Shown here: positions 27,830 through 36,135 of the stretch, one piece after another
Numbering within the stretch: the stretch's first letter is position 1
Layout: each line of letters opens with the position of its first letter
Source: Parasphingorhabdus sp.
Lineage (GTDB): Bacteria > Pseudomonadota > Alphaproteobacteria > Sphingomonadales > Sphingomonadaceae
Reading direction: 5' to 3'
DNA: 64,000 nucleotides
NCBI GenBank assembly: GCA_030373505.1
Contig: JAUCYS010000002.1
Span: forward strand, 124,001-188,000
Translations under genes and position numbers: made by a program
The notes under the pieces: model-generated
Told to the model about the DNA's origin: nothing
What the model saw: only the letters and a program-made list of their open reading frames with translations
Databases searched by the model: none

Positions 27830-27858
27830 TTGATGTTCTCTGATTTAAACCCGATAAA
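27830..27858 (+). promoter_or_regulatory. putative promoter of the TetR-MFS genes with operator copy 2
   Basis: TTGATG (27830-27835) and GATAAA (27853-27858) are 17 nt apart. The second operator-like site, TAAACCCGATAAA (27846-27858), covers the -10 box, as expected for autorepression by the adjacent TetR regulator. Confidence 0.5.
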
Positions 27859-27909
27859 AGATTGCTTTTTCAAACGATATCCGAAAGAGTGCAGGCATAA
27901 GGAGCGCCC

Positions 27910-28572
27910 ATGAGCATAAGTGATGTCACACGAGCCGAAATCCGCCGCCCTTCGCAAAAGCGCAGCCATGCGCGGTTCGAAGCGATCCTTGATGGAGCGG
28001 AAAAGCTGCTTGAGACGCTGCCGCCCTCGTCGATCAGCATTCACGCAATCGCCGCAGAAGTCGGCATTTCGCCACCATCCATCTATCATTTCTTCCCCGA
28101 ACCGCAGCTGGTGTTCAGCGCTCTGGCAGAGCGATATCTGAAGCGGTTCGAGGCGAGTGTGCTGTACGAGGCGCCGAAGAACGTAGAGAGCTGGCAAGAA
28201 CTTCAGACGTTCCAGTATCGCGCCGGGCAGAAGTGGTTCAACGAACATCCCGCCGCCCGCCAGGTACTGCTCGAAGGGCCGGCATGGTCGTCGGACATTC
28301 GCCTGCAGGATCTGGAAAGCAATCTCGTCACCGCGGGGCGCAGCATTGAGCTGATGACCCAGACCTTTGTGATGCCGGAAATCCCCGATCTGCACGACCG
28401 GCTCGTCGAGATCATCGTCATCAACGATGCGATCTGGTCGCTTTCGATCCACCGCTACGGGCTGATCACCGACGAGATGGAAGAACAGGCGCGGCGGGCG
28501 CGGATCGCTTATTCACGGACGTTTCTGCCCGAATATCTGCCGCTCCGTAACGACCGGAAGGGCGCGCGTTGA
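27910..28572 (+). CDS. TetR/AcrR family transcriptional regulator
   Basis: DNA-binding regulator of 220 residues. The N-terminal helix-turn-helix reads FEAILDGAEKLLE, then ISIHAIAAEVGISPPSIYHFF (in pieces), near residues 23-60. The C-terminal ligand domain has no match I can name. AAGGAG at 27899-27904 precedes the ATG. It is divergent from the TonB receptor and is coupled to the MFS permease by a 4-nt overlap, so it most likely controls both directions through the paired sites at 27784-27858. Confidence 0.9.
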   Translation: MSISDVTRAEIRRPSQKRSHARFEAILDGAEKLLETLPPSSISIHAIAAEVGISPPSIYHFFPEPQLVFSALAERYLKRFEASVLYEAPKNVESWQELQTFQYRAGQKWFNEHPAARQVLLEGPAWSSDIRLQDLESNLVTAGRSIELMTQTFVMPEIPDLHDRLVEIIVINDAIWSLSIHRYGLITDEMEEQARRARIAYSRTFLPEYLPLRNDRKGAR

Positions 28573-29720
28573 CCGCGGTGCTGCACCCGGTCAGCCGCCG
28601 GACGCTGGCCACCTCCATCCTGATCGGTGCATGTGCACTGCTGGTGCTCGGCGTCCATCCGATACTGCTCGGTGCGATGGTTGAGGAGGGGCGGATCGCC
28701 GAAGCGCAGGTCGGCAACCTCGTGACGATCGAGATGATCGCGATCGTGCTCGGCTCGCTGGCCGGTATCTGGTTGCTCCGCAAACTCGGGGCGCGGCCGG
28801 TCATTTGCGGCGCGGGGCTCGTCCTCGCCGCCATGAACCTCCTGATGACGGACCTGTCCGGCATGGCGATAATCGCATCGTGCCGAGCCGTCGCAGGGCT
28901 GAGCGAGGGCGTGCTCGTGGCCTCCACCCTCGTCGCCATTTCCCGCGTGGCGCGGGTCGAGCGTGCCAGCGCCATCTTCCTCGCGGTGCAGACATTGATG
29001 CAGGCAGTCACTGCCGCCTCGCTCCCCTTCATCGCGCTTGGAAGTTCGCGCACCGGAACAACACTGCTCACCCTGGCCATCGCCAGTGCGGTCGCGGCAG
29101 TCGCTGCCCTCGCCCTTCCGCGAGAACTGCAACCTGCGCCGTCGGACGACGAACAGGGAGCGATCACGCCCGCAAGCCTCGCCGCCCTCGCGGGTGCGGG
29201 CCTGTTCTTGGGCGGGATCGTTTCGGTCTGGAGCTATTTCGGCCTCTGGCTGCTCGGCAACGGCTATCCTCCCACGTTCGAAGGAACCGCGATATCGCTA
29301 TGCCTCGTCGCGCAAGTCGCAGGAGCCCTGACTGCAGCCCGGTTTGGCGAGCGCTTGCCGAACCGCCAGACCATCATCGGCTGCGCTCTGGCCGCTGCGG
29401 CTTCGGCGATTCTGTTTCTGTTTGTGGGGCATGAGCCATGGGCCATTCTGGCTGTCAGCGTCATATTCGGCTTCTTCTGGCTCTTCACGCTGCCCTTCTT
29501 TGCCGGGTGGCTGATCGAGATAGACCCGTCCCGCCGCGCAGTTCTCTACATCACCGCCTTTCAGCTGGGTGGTGCCGCCCTGCTGCCCTCGATCGCCGCC
29601 ATTGCGGTCGGCAGTTTCTCGGTCGATGCCGCGATGGTCTTCAGCGGAGGGGTGTTTCTGATCCTAGCAGCACTGGCTTATCTCAACAAATACGCGATCC
29701 GCGCCCGACAGCCAGGCTGA
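28569..29720 (+). CDS. MFS transporter
   Basis: Permease of 383 residues with about 12 hydrophobic segments and the loop pattern LRKLGARPV after the second helix. The probable start is TTG at 28569, overlapping the TetR stop. Substrate unknown. Co-transcription with the TetR gene and proximity to the TonB receptor and catabolic enzymes suggest it carries the same compound across the inner membrane, or exports a toxic relative. Confidence 0.85.
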   Translation: MTAVLHPVSRRTLATSILIGACALLVLGVHPILLGAMVEEGRIAEAQVGNLVTIEMIAIVLGSLAGIWLLRKLGARPVICGAGLVLAAMNLLMTDLSGMAIIASCRAVAGLSEGVLVASTLVAISRVARVERASAIFLAVQTLMQAVTAASLPFIALGSSRTGTTLLTLAIASAVAAVAALALPRELQPAPSDDEQGAITPASLAALAGAGLFLGGIVSVWSYFGLWLLGNGYPPTFEGTAISLCLVAQVAGALTAARFGERLPNRQTIIGCALAAAASAILFLFVGHEPWAILAVSVIFGFFWLFTLPFFAGWLIEIDPSRRAVLYITAFQLGGAALLPSIAAIAVGSFSVDAAMVFSGGVFLILAALAYLNKYAIRARQPG

Positions 29721-29860
29721 TCGCAGGTTGAAAGTCCGCAAGGCTGGTTCATCGACCCGATACCGGACCTTCCGCAACCGGCCCGGAAGCTGCCACTGGA
29801 AAACACGGCTATTGATGTCAGCTTTCCGCCCAGCTTCAGTCGTTCGAGCACAAGCAAATA

Positions 29861-29891
29861 GTGCGGGTTCGAGTCCCGCCGTCCGCACCAG
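29861..29891 (+). repeat. right attachment repeat, tRNA-Leu 3' fragment
   Basis: This 31-bp sequence is identical to 9841-9871 but has no tRNA 5' half before it. It is the displaced 3' end left by integration and marks the right end of the island. The 140 nt between the MFS gene and this repeat hold nothing I can identify. Confidence 0.92.
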
Positions 29892-29999
29892 TTTATCGCC
29901 AGATTTGTCATGGCGCCTTTGCTTCGTTCGCAAATCTGTCTAGAATCGCAAAACGACTGCGACAGACTATTTCGTCAAACCGATCAACAAGGCAGATTC

Positions 30000-30473
30000 A
30001 TGCTCGAGCCCGCCATCATTGCCGCAATACTCTGGGCCGTCATTCTCGGAGGTGCGGGCGGACTGCTGACGGATATCGGCCCCTGGTACCGCGACCTGAA
30101 AAAGCCCAGCTGGCAGCCGCCGGACTGGTTGTTCGGACCGGCCTGGACGATCATCCTCGGGCTGGCCGCCTGGACCGCGATCCTGTCATGGGACCAGACC
30201 GACAATCGCTCCGACCAAGCGATCCTGATGGCGGTCTATGGAGCGAATTTCCTGTTCCACCTGCTCTGGTCACCGCTGTTTTTCAAATATCAAAGGCCGG
30301 ACTGGGCGCTGGTCGAGGTGGTGTTTCTCTGGTTGTCGGTTGTCGCCATGCTGGTCATCACCTGGAGCTTCACAGCGCTAGCCGGGGCGATGATCCTGCC
30401 CTATTTTCTCTGGGTGTCCTTCGCGGCGGTCCTCAACACCAGGATCGTACAGCTCAACCGTCCCTTTGGCTGA
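30000..30473 (+). CDS. tspO: TspO/MBR family protein
   Basis: Five-helix outer- or inner-membrane protein of 157 residues that binds porphyrins in bacteria. The start at 30000 gives MLEPAIIAAILW. Family features are WYRDLKKPSWQPPDWLFGPAWT, WTAILSWD, NFLFHLLWSPLFF and ending FAAVLNTRIVQLN, with the tryptophan-rich pocket intact. It is the first gene after the island and would originally have followed tRNA-Leu. Confidence 0.93.
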   Translation: MLEPAIIAAILWAVILGGAGGLLTDIGPWYRDLKKPSWQPPDWLFGPAWTIILGLAAWTAILSWDQTDNRSDQAILMAVYGANFLFHLLWSPLFFKYQRPDWALVEVVFLWLSVVAMLVITWSFTALAGAMILPYFLWVSFAAVLNTRIVQLNRPFG

Positions 30474-30524
30474 CGGCGGCAGCGTCACGGCATTTGGCGG
30501 CTGACCGGGGAGAAAACAGGCGAC

Positions 30525-32066
30525 ATGCGCAATTTCATTCTTCTCTGCACGATGCTGATGCTGATATCCTGCGACCGCAGCCCGGCGATCAGCATTGCGC
30601 CCGGCCCGCAACAGATCGTCCGCCTCTCCGACTCGGAGATCAAGGGTCTCGATCCGCAGAAAATCTCCGATCTCTCCTCGCTCCGCGTGGCCGCCGACCA
30701 GTTCGAGGGCCTGACCCGTCTCGACGCCAGCGGCGAAGCGGAGCCGGGGCTCGCCAAAGGCTGGCGCATGGCCGCCGACGGGCTGACCTGGAGCTTCACG
30801 CTGCGGGAATCATTGTCATTTTCCGACGATACGCCTTTTGATGCGACGCTGTTTCCGGCCCTGCTGCAACGGCTGCGCGCGCCGGAGACCGCAGCACCAT
30901 CACTGGCACTGTTCGCCAATATCGTCGCTATGGAAGCTCCGGCCAGCAATGAAGTGGTCGTGCGCCTCGCCTCTCCCGATCCGGCCCTGCCTGCCTTGCT
31001 GGCCCATCCGGCGATGTCGGCCATTCCCCTGCACCGGGTCCGCCAGGCCGGCGACCAGTGGACCTCCGACCGGCCGATGATCGCCAGCGGGCCGTACCGG
31101 CTGGCCGAATGGAAACTGAATGATTATGCCCGGCTGGCGCGCAATCCGCAGTGGCACGACGGGCAAGCGCCAACGGCGACGATCATCTGGAAACCGATGG
31201 AGGACAGCCTTTCGGCACTGCGCCTGTTCCTCTCCGGCGGTGCGGATATCGCGGCGGACTATCCGCCAAGCCGCCATCGGTGGCTCAGGGACAATCATCC
31301 GGACATCGCCCATAGCGTGCCCTATTTTGGTAGCTATTATTTCGCCTTCAACACCCAGCGGGCTCCGTTTGACGACCGGCGGGTCCGTACCGCCCTGTCG
31401 ATGGCGGTTGAACGGGAATGGATCGCCGACCAGGTCATCGGCGTCGACAATATCCCTGCCTGGGGACTGCTGCCACCGGGCCTCGCCGGGGCTGAACCAC
31501 TGCGCCCGCAATGGGCGGACTGGCCGCGGGACAAGCGGCTGCGCACCGCTCGCCGCCTGCTTGCCGAAGCCGGCTATGGGCCGGACAATCCGCTGCGCTT
31601 CGAAATCCGGTTCAACAGTTCTGCCGAGCATCGCCGTGTCTCCGTTGCGCTGGCGGCGATGTGGAAGCCGCTCGGCGTCGAGGCGAGCCTTTTCAACAGC
31701 GAGGCCGCCCTGCATTTTGCGGCGCTGCGCCGGCATGAATTTGCGCTCGCGCGCTCCGGCTGGATTGCCGACCTGCCAACTCCGGAGAATTTCCTGCTGG
31801 TGCATCAGTCCGCCAATGGCGCCGGCAATTATTCGGGCTATGCCAGCGCCGAATATGACCGGATTCTGGCGAGGGCGATCGCCGAACCGGATGCGCGGCG
31901 GCGCCAGCAACTCATGCGCCGGGCGGAGGCCAGGCTGATCGCCGACATGCCGATCCTGCCGCTCTATTTCTATGTGACCCGCAGTCTCATGGCCAAGCGC
32001 ATTGCGGGCTGGGAAGATAATATTTCCAATGTGCATCCCAGCCGCACTCTGCGTATAAGGCCCTGA
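30525..32066 (+). CDS. extracellular solute-binding protein family 5 (lipoprotein)
   Basis: Peptide-binding-protein-like lipoprotein of 513 residues. The signal ends LMLISC, and the fold signatures of family 5 (OppA/DppA) are present: GLDPQK, FEGLTRLDASGEAEPGLAKGW (in pieces), ASGPYRL, YYFAFNTQRAPFDDRRVRTALSMAV (in pieces) and a C-terminal YFYVTRSLM. No permease or ATPase gene is adjacent; instead a second solute-binding protein follows with a one-base overlap. Ligand unknown. Confidence 0.88.
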   Translation: MRNFILLCTMLMLISCDRSPAISIAPGPQQIVRLSDSEIKGLDPQKISDLSSLRVAADQFEGLTRLDASGEAEPGLAKGWRMAADGLTWSFTLRESLSFSDDTPFDATLFPALLQRLRAPETAAPSLALFANIVAMEAPASNEVVVRLASPDPALPALLAHPAMSAIPLHRVRQAGDQWTSDRPMIASGPYRLAEWKLNDYARLARNPQWHDGQAPTATIIWKPMEDSLSALRLFLSGGADIAADYPPSRHRWLRDNHPDIAHSVPYFGSYYFAFNTQRAPFDDRRVRTALSMAVEREWIADQVIGVDNIPAWGLLPPGLAGAEPLRPQWADWPRDKRLRTARRLLAEAGYGPDNPLRFEIRFNSSAEHRRVSVALAAMWKPLGVEASLFNSEAALHFAALRRHEFALARSGWIADLPTPENFLLVHQSANGAGNYSGYASAEYDRILARAIAEPDARRRQQLMRRAEARLIADMPILPLYFYVTRSLMAKRIAGWEDNISNVHPSRTLRIRP

Positions 32067-33550
32067 TGATTTTCCGTTCCCGATTCCGGCTGAACTGCAT
32101 CGCGGCGGCCCTTGCACTCTCCACGCTTGGCGCCTGCGGCTATGCCGGCGACGAGGACCAGGTGCGCGTTACCGTGATCGAGGACGGGGATGCCCGGATC
32201 AATCCGATCGGCAACCGCCTGAACTTCGCTTCCTCGACCATGCGCGCAGCGATCGCCAAGGGTCTGGTCGGGCTCGACGAGGAAGGCCGCGTGGTCCCGG
32301 CGCTCGCCGCCCGCTGGATCGTCACCGACGACGGCCTCAGCTATATTTTCCGGCTGTTCGATGCGAAGTGGGACGACGGTCGCCAGATCACCGCCGAACG
32401 GGTGGCGCGGCTGCTGAACCAGCGCCTCTCGGAATTGCGCAACAGCCGCTTGCGCTATGATGTGACGGCCGTGGACGAAGTCGTCTCGATGACCGGCCGG
32501 GTGATCGAGATCAAGCTGAACGCGCCGCATCCCAATTTCCTGCAGCTGCTGGCTCAGCCGGAAATGGGCCTGTTCCGGTCGGGTCACGGCGCGGGTCCGA
32601 TGCGGCTGCTCGACGAGGAAAATGGTATCAAGCTCGGCCAGTTCGAGCAGCTGTCGCAGGATGACGAGGAAACGGAAGAACAGGACGACCGCTGGGTATC
32701 GCTGCGCAGCGAACCCGCCGCGATCGCCATCGCTCGCTATCGGGCGGGCAGCGCCCAGATCGTGCTCAATGGCAAATATCATCATCTGCCGCTGGTCGGC
32801 GCGGCGGATATCAGCAGCGGCGACTTGCGGCTGGATCCGGTTGCCGGCCTCTTTGGCCTGCGGTTCATGCGCGCCGAGGGTTTCTGGACCGTGCCGGCAA
32901 ACCGTGAAATTCTCTCCATGGCGATCAATCGCCCGGCGCTGCTGACATCTTTTCCCGGCGTCAGCGCCTGGCAGAGCCGGCTCAAGATCATTCCCGAAGC
33001 GCTCGATGTCGAGGGGGTCAATACCTATCCGGACTGGGCCAGCATGACGATGGAGGACCGGATCGCCTTTGCCCGAAACCATGTCAGCCGCTGGAAAGAA
33101 TCGGAAGGGCCAGTGGCTCCGCTGATCATCGCCCTGCCCGATGCGGCCGGCGCGCGAATCCTGTTCAAGCGAATCCAGTCGGATCTCAGGCGCGTCGGTC
33201 TCGACGCCAGAAAGGTCAGCAACAGCGAAGCCGCTGATGTCGAACTGCTGGACGAAATCGCACCTTATGACAGCGCTCCCTGGTTTCTGAAGCAGTTCAC
33301 CTGCGTCAAGACGACGGTCTGTCTGAATGATGCCGATGCGAAAATTGCCGAAGCCGATGCCGCGACCAATCTCCAGATCAAGGCCAGACTCTATGCCGAG
33401 GTCGAGACTCTGCTCGTCGACCATTATAATTTCATCCCGATCGCGGTTCCCATCCGCTGGTCGCTTGCCCGGCAGAACCAGCGCGGTTTCGCGGTCAACT
33501 CCCGCGGCTGGCATCCATTGAACCCGCTGGTCGGCATACCCATATCCTGA
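32066..33550 (+). CDS. second solute-binding lipoprotein, divergent family 5
   Basis: A 494-residue lipoprotein with signal ending LSTLGAC. It shares the family 5 layout (NPIGNRLNF, AIAKGLVGLDEEGRVVPALAARW in pieces, FRLFDAKWDDGR) but is more divergent than its neighbour, with an acidic insert (QDDEETEEQDD) near residue 200. It starts at the stop of the preceding gene (TGATG), so the two are made together, perhaps as a pair of binding or chaperone-like proteins. No transporter genes are nearby. Confidence 0.78.
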   Translation: MIFRSRFRLNCIAAALALSTLGACGYAGDEDQVRVTVIEDGDARINPIGNRLNFASSTMRAAIAKGLVGLDEEGRVVPALAARWIVTDDGLSYIFRLFDAKWDDGRQITAERVARLLNQRLSELRNSRLRYDVTAVDEVVSMTGRVIEIKLNAPHPNFLQLLAQPEMGLFRSGHGAGPMRLLDEENGIKLGQFEQLSQDDEETEEQDDRWVSLRSEPAAIAIARYRAGSAQIVLNGKYHHLPLVGAADISSGDLRLDPVAGLFGLRFMRAEGFWTVPANREILSMAINRPALLTSFPGVSAWQSRLKIIPEALDVEGVNTYPDWASMTMEDRIAFARNHVSRWKESEGPVAPLIIALPDAAGARILFKRIQSDLRRVGLDARKVSNSEAADVELLDEIAPYDSAPWFLKQFTCVKTTVCLNDADAKIAEADAATNLQIKARLYAEVETLLVDHYNFIPIAVPIRWSLARQNQRGFAVNSRGWHPLNPLVGIPIS

Positions 33551-33581
33551 CTATAATATTGTCTGATGACAGGGAGTTTCC

Positions 33582-34004
33582 ATGGCCATTTCCGAAGAAC
33601 AGCTGAAGCGTCTGGCTGAACAGCTGCCCGATGCGAGTCGCGATCCGCAAGCGGTCCGGGCTCGCGTGGAGGCGATGGAAAAAATCCTCGAACGGGCCTT
33701 TGTCATCCCCGGCATCAACCGGCCGATCGGCTTGGATTCTCTCGTCGGCCTGATCCCGGTGGTCGGCGATATCGCCACCGCCCTGATGGGTGCCTATATT
33801 GTCTGGGAAGCCCGCAATCTCGGCATGTCAAAGCTGCAGCTGACTCGCATGGCGGCCAATGTCGGCATCGACACCGCGCTCGGCGCGATCCCGTTCGCCG
33901 GCGATGTCTTCGACTTTTTCTGGCGGTCCAATACGAAGAATCTGAAGATCATCCGCAAGCATCTCGACAAGCATCACCCGGGCACCCGCACAATCGAGGG
34001 TTGA
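33582..34004 (+). CDS. DUF4112 domain protein
   Basis: A 140-residue protein with the DUF4112 pattern LDSLVGLIPVVGDIATALMGAYIV followed by LGAIPFAGDVFDFFWRSNTKNL (both seen in pieces), i.e. two amphipathic membrane-associated segments each carrying a G-D pair. AGGGAG precedes the ATG. Function of the family is unknown. It stands alone between the solute-binding pair and a repeat. Confidence 0.85.
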   Translation: MAISEEQLKRLAEQLPDASRDPQAVRARVEAMEKILERAFVIPGINRPIGLDSLVGLIPVVGDIATALMGAYIVWEARNLGMSKLQLTRMAANVGIDTALGAIPFAGDVFDFFWRSNTKNLKIIRKHLDKHHPGTRTIEG

Positions 34005-34008
34005 GCCT

Positions 34009-34087
34009 TGTGCTCCGCACTTGATGCGGAGCCCTTGGCCACAGGTTGCCACTGCCGACAGGGCTCCGGGTCTGCGCCCGGAGCACA
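34009..34087. repeat. palindromic element, family A, degenerate copy
   Basis: Begins GTGCTCCGCACTTGATGCGG at 34010 and ends with a changed arm GCGCCCGGAGCAC at 34074-34086. It lies directly after DUF4112 and ends just before the RNase T2 stop. Confidence 0.7.
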
Positions 34088-34092
34088 ATGGA

Positions 34093-34812
34093 TTATCCCC
34101 CGCGCCAGATCTTCACCGCCTGATCCGCTTTCACCGCCCGCATATAGGCCGGACAGCGCTGCGGCCGGAAATTCCCGCCCAGACACAGCCGCACCTCCTG
34201 CAGCCAGCCCCGTTCATTCACCTTCAGCCGCACCATATCCGGCATCAGGCCGTCATTGGCGGCGGCGAAGGCATTGCGGAACTGTCCCGCGGTCAGCGGC
34301 TTGCGCGACAGCCGGTCCATGTCGGGAAAGTGCACCGCATCGAACAGGATCCGCGACACCCGGAAATAGGTCTCGGGTCGCCGGGTCATGCAGGTGCCAT
34401 GCTTCGCCCATTCATGCGCCATCATCTTCGTGCTCGGCATCATACAGAAATTGCGTTTCACCACAGCCGGTGGCAGCGGCTTGGTCGACGCGCACCATTG
34501 CGGATATCCGGGTCCCCGCGTTTCCGGCCACAGGCCATGGAGAATGAAGGCAAAGCTGCCATCCTCACCGCTGCACTGGGTCTTGTCGCGCGGACTGGTC
34601 TTGCGGGTGCGGCAATATTCGGGAGACCAGCTGAGAGCGAGCGTATAGCCCGTGACCGGACTGGCGCGGCGGGGTTCGGAGGCGGGTCTGCTTTCGGCGG
34701 GCGCGCTGAGGCCGGATGGTGGACTGCACTGGTAGGATTGGGCCTGGGCGGGTGTTAGAGCCAGCGCTGAGCTTAGCCCTAGCCCCACTATTGAGACAAT
34801 GGTGCTCCGCAC
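34093..34812 (-). CDS. ribonuclease T2 family protein
   Basis: Secreted endoribonuclease of the T2 family, 239 residues from the chosen GTG. Both catalytic blocks are present: CAS I HGLWPE and CAS II HEWAKHGTC, with histidines and glutamate intact. The start is unusual: GTG at 34812 gives a good signal peptide (VRSTIVSIVGLGL, then SSALALTPAQA, cleaved before QS) but lies inside the palindromic repeat that fills the space to nadC. An ATG at 34881 would put 23 repeat-encoded residues in front. Probably a periplasmic or extracellular RNA-scavenging enzyme. Confidence 0.85.
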   Translation of the reverse strand: MRSTIVSIVGLGLSSALALTPAQAQSYQCSPPSGLSAPAESRPASEPRRASPVTGYTLALSWSPEYCRTRKTSPRDKTQCSGEDGSFAFILHGLWPETRGPGYPQWCASTKPLPPAVVKRNFCMMPSTKMMAHEWAKHGTCMTRRPETYFRVSRILFDAVHFPDMDRLSRKPLTAGQFRNAFAAANDGLMPDMVRLKVNERGWLQEVRLCLGGNFRPQRCPAYMRAVKADQAVKIWRGG

Positions 34813-34879
34813 GTGATGCGGAGCTCCGGAGTTGGAGAGCGGTTCAGGCCGCACGAACTCCGCATCACGTGCGGAGCAC
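34802..34879. repeat. palindromic element, family A, perfect copy
   Basis: A 78-bp element with perfect 22-bp inverted ends (34802-34823 and 34858-34879; core GCTCCGCACGTGATGCGGAG). It lies between nadC and the RNase T2 gene and supplies the putative GTG start of the latter. Confidence 0.88.
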
Positions 34880-34894
34880 ATCCCCTCTTCGATT

Positions 34895-35743
34895 TCAAAC
34901 CTGCGCAAAATCCAGCCCGATATCTGCTGCAGGCGCGCTCTGCGTGAGCCGTCCCACCGAAATATAATCCACCCCGGTCTCCGCCTTGTCGCGGATCGTC
35001 TCCAGCGTCACGCCGCCGCTCGCTTCGGTCTTCACCCGCCCGCCAATCAGCGTCACCGCGCCGCGCAGCGTCGCCGGCTCCATATTGTCGAGCAGCAGAT
35101 GCGTCGCCCCCGCCGCCAGCGCCGGCTCGATCTGGTCGACCCGGTCGACCTCGCAGATGATCTGTTCCACGCCCGCGTCCCTTGCGCGCCGGACCGCTTC
35201 GCCGACAGACCCGGCGACCGCAACATGATTGTCTTTGATCATCGCCGCGTCCCACAGGCCCATCCGGTGATTCTGCGCCCCGCCCATCCGCGTCGCATAT
35301 TTCTCCAGCACCCGCAGCCCCGGAATGGTCTTGCGCGTATCCAGCAACGTGCAGCCGGTGCCGCTGATCCGGTCGACATAGGCGCGGGTCATGGTCGCGA
35401 TACCGGTCAGATGCTGCACCGTATTGAGCGCGCTGCGCTCGGCGGTCAGCATCGCCCGGCCCTTGCCCCTGAGGCGCATGATATCGGTGCCCCCCGCCAC
35501 CGCCTCGCCTTCCGCGACCAGCATTTCAATCTCCACATCGGGATCAAGATAGCGGAAAAAAGCCTCTGCAATCGGCAGTCCGGCAATCACCGCATCATCG
35601 CGGCTGTCCATCACGCCGGAGAATATCGCATCAGCGGGGATGACAGCTTCCGACGTGACATCGCGGCCTGTCGGCCCGAGGTCCTCGGCGAGGGTAGCAG
35701 CGACGAAAGCGTCGAGATCGAAACGGTCCAGGGTAAAGCTCAT
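34895..35743 (-). CDS. nadC: nicotinate-nucleotide diphosphorylase (carboxylating)
   Basis: Quinolinate phosphoribosyltransferase of de novo NAD synthesis. The 282 residues from ATG 35743 contain EDLGPTGRDVTSEAVI, LNTVQHLTGIAT, LDTRKTIPGLRVLEKYA (PRPP site), GGAQNHRMGL, KDNHV and the C-terminal DYISVGRLT. nadA lies 1.3 kb away on the same strand; nadB is not in the window. Confidence 0.96.
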   Translation of the reverse strand: MSFTLDRFDLDAFVAATLAEDLGPTGRDVTSEAVIPADAIFSGVMDSRDDAVIAGLPIAEAFFRYLDPDVEIEMLVAEGEAVAGGTDIMRLRGKGRAMLTAERSALNTVQHLTGIATMTRAYVDRISGTGCTLLDTRKTIPGLRVLEKYATRMGGAQNHRMGLWDAAMIKDNHVAVAGSVGEAVRRARDAGVEQIICEVDRVDQIEPALAAGATHLLLDNMEPATLRGAVTLIGGRVKTEASGGVTLETIRDKAETGVDYISVGRLTQSAPAADIGLDFAQV

Positions 35744-35825
35744 ACCGCCTTCTAGCCATTCCCGCGCCCGGCTCAAGACAAACTGTGAATGGCCGAAACT
35801 GTCATGACTTGTCGAGGCGGCTGAC

Positions 35826-35854
35826 TTGTGATAACTATGTGTTTCACATATACA
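35826..35854 (+). promoter_or_regulatory. brnT promoter with overlapping operator
   Basis: TTGTGA (35826-35831) and TATACA (35849-35854) are exactly 17 nt apart. The inverted repeat TATGTG-TTT-CACATA (35836-35850) lies in the spacer and overlaps the -10 box, a likely binding site for the antitoxin. The predicted transcript start is within a base or two of the brnT ATG at 35860. Confidence 0.6.
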
Positions 35855-35859
35855 GAAGC

Positions 35860-36135
35860 ATGGATTTTGAATTTGATCCTGCCAAGGATGCAATCAACCG
35901 GGCGAAGCATCATTTGCCGCTCGCATTCGGGCAGCGGATATTCGATGATCCTTTTGCCGCGATCCTGCCATCCTTCCGGCCGATCGATGGCGAATACAGG
36001 TACAAGGCGGTCGGCCTGGTCGACGGCAAGCTTTTTACCGTCGTCTATGTTGAACGTAGCGCGGCAATAAGATTGATTTCAGTAAGGAGGAGCAATGGCG
36101 CGGAACAAAGAGACTATGATCGCGATCCCGGCTGA
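35860..36135 (+). CDS. brnT: BrnT family toxin
   Basis: Type II toxin with a RelE-like ribonuclease fold, 91 residues. The family pattern is clear: FEFDPAKDAINRAKHHL, then FGQRIFDDPFA, the strand RYKAVGLVDGKLFTVVYVER and RLISVRRSNGAEQRDYD (in pieces). No Shine-Dalgarno sequence precedes the ATG, and the promoter places the transcript start almost at the ATG, so the mRNA may be leaderless. It overlaps the antitoxin gene by 41 nt. Confidence 0.87.
   Translation: MDFEFDPAKDAINRAKHHLPLAFGQRIFDDPFAAILPSFRPIDGEYRYKAVGLVDGKLFTVVYVERSAAIRLISVRRSNGAEQRDYDRDPG

Larger units (their letters stand above)
9841..29891. mobile_element. 20-kb genomic island at tRNA-Leu(TAA)
   Basis: The segment lies between two identical 31-bp direct repeats of the tRNA-Leu 3' end, spaced 20,020 bp apart, which is the normal product of tyrosine-recombinase integration at a tRNA. 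It carries a cobalamin salvage and assembly module and a catabolic-looking module with its own regulator and transporters. I find no integrase, excisionase or relaxase gene, so it is either immobilised or moved in trans. Chromosomal sequence resumes with tspO after 29891. Confidence 0.8.
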
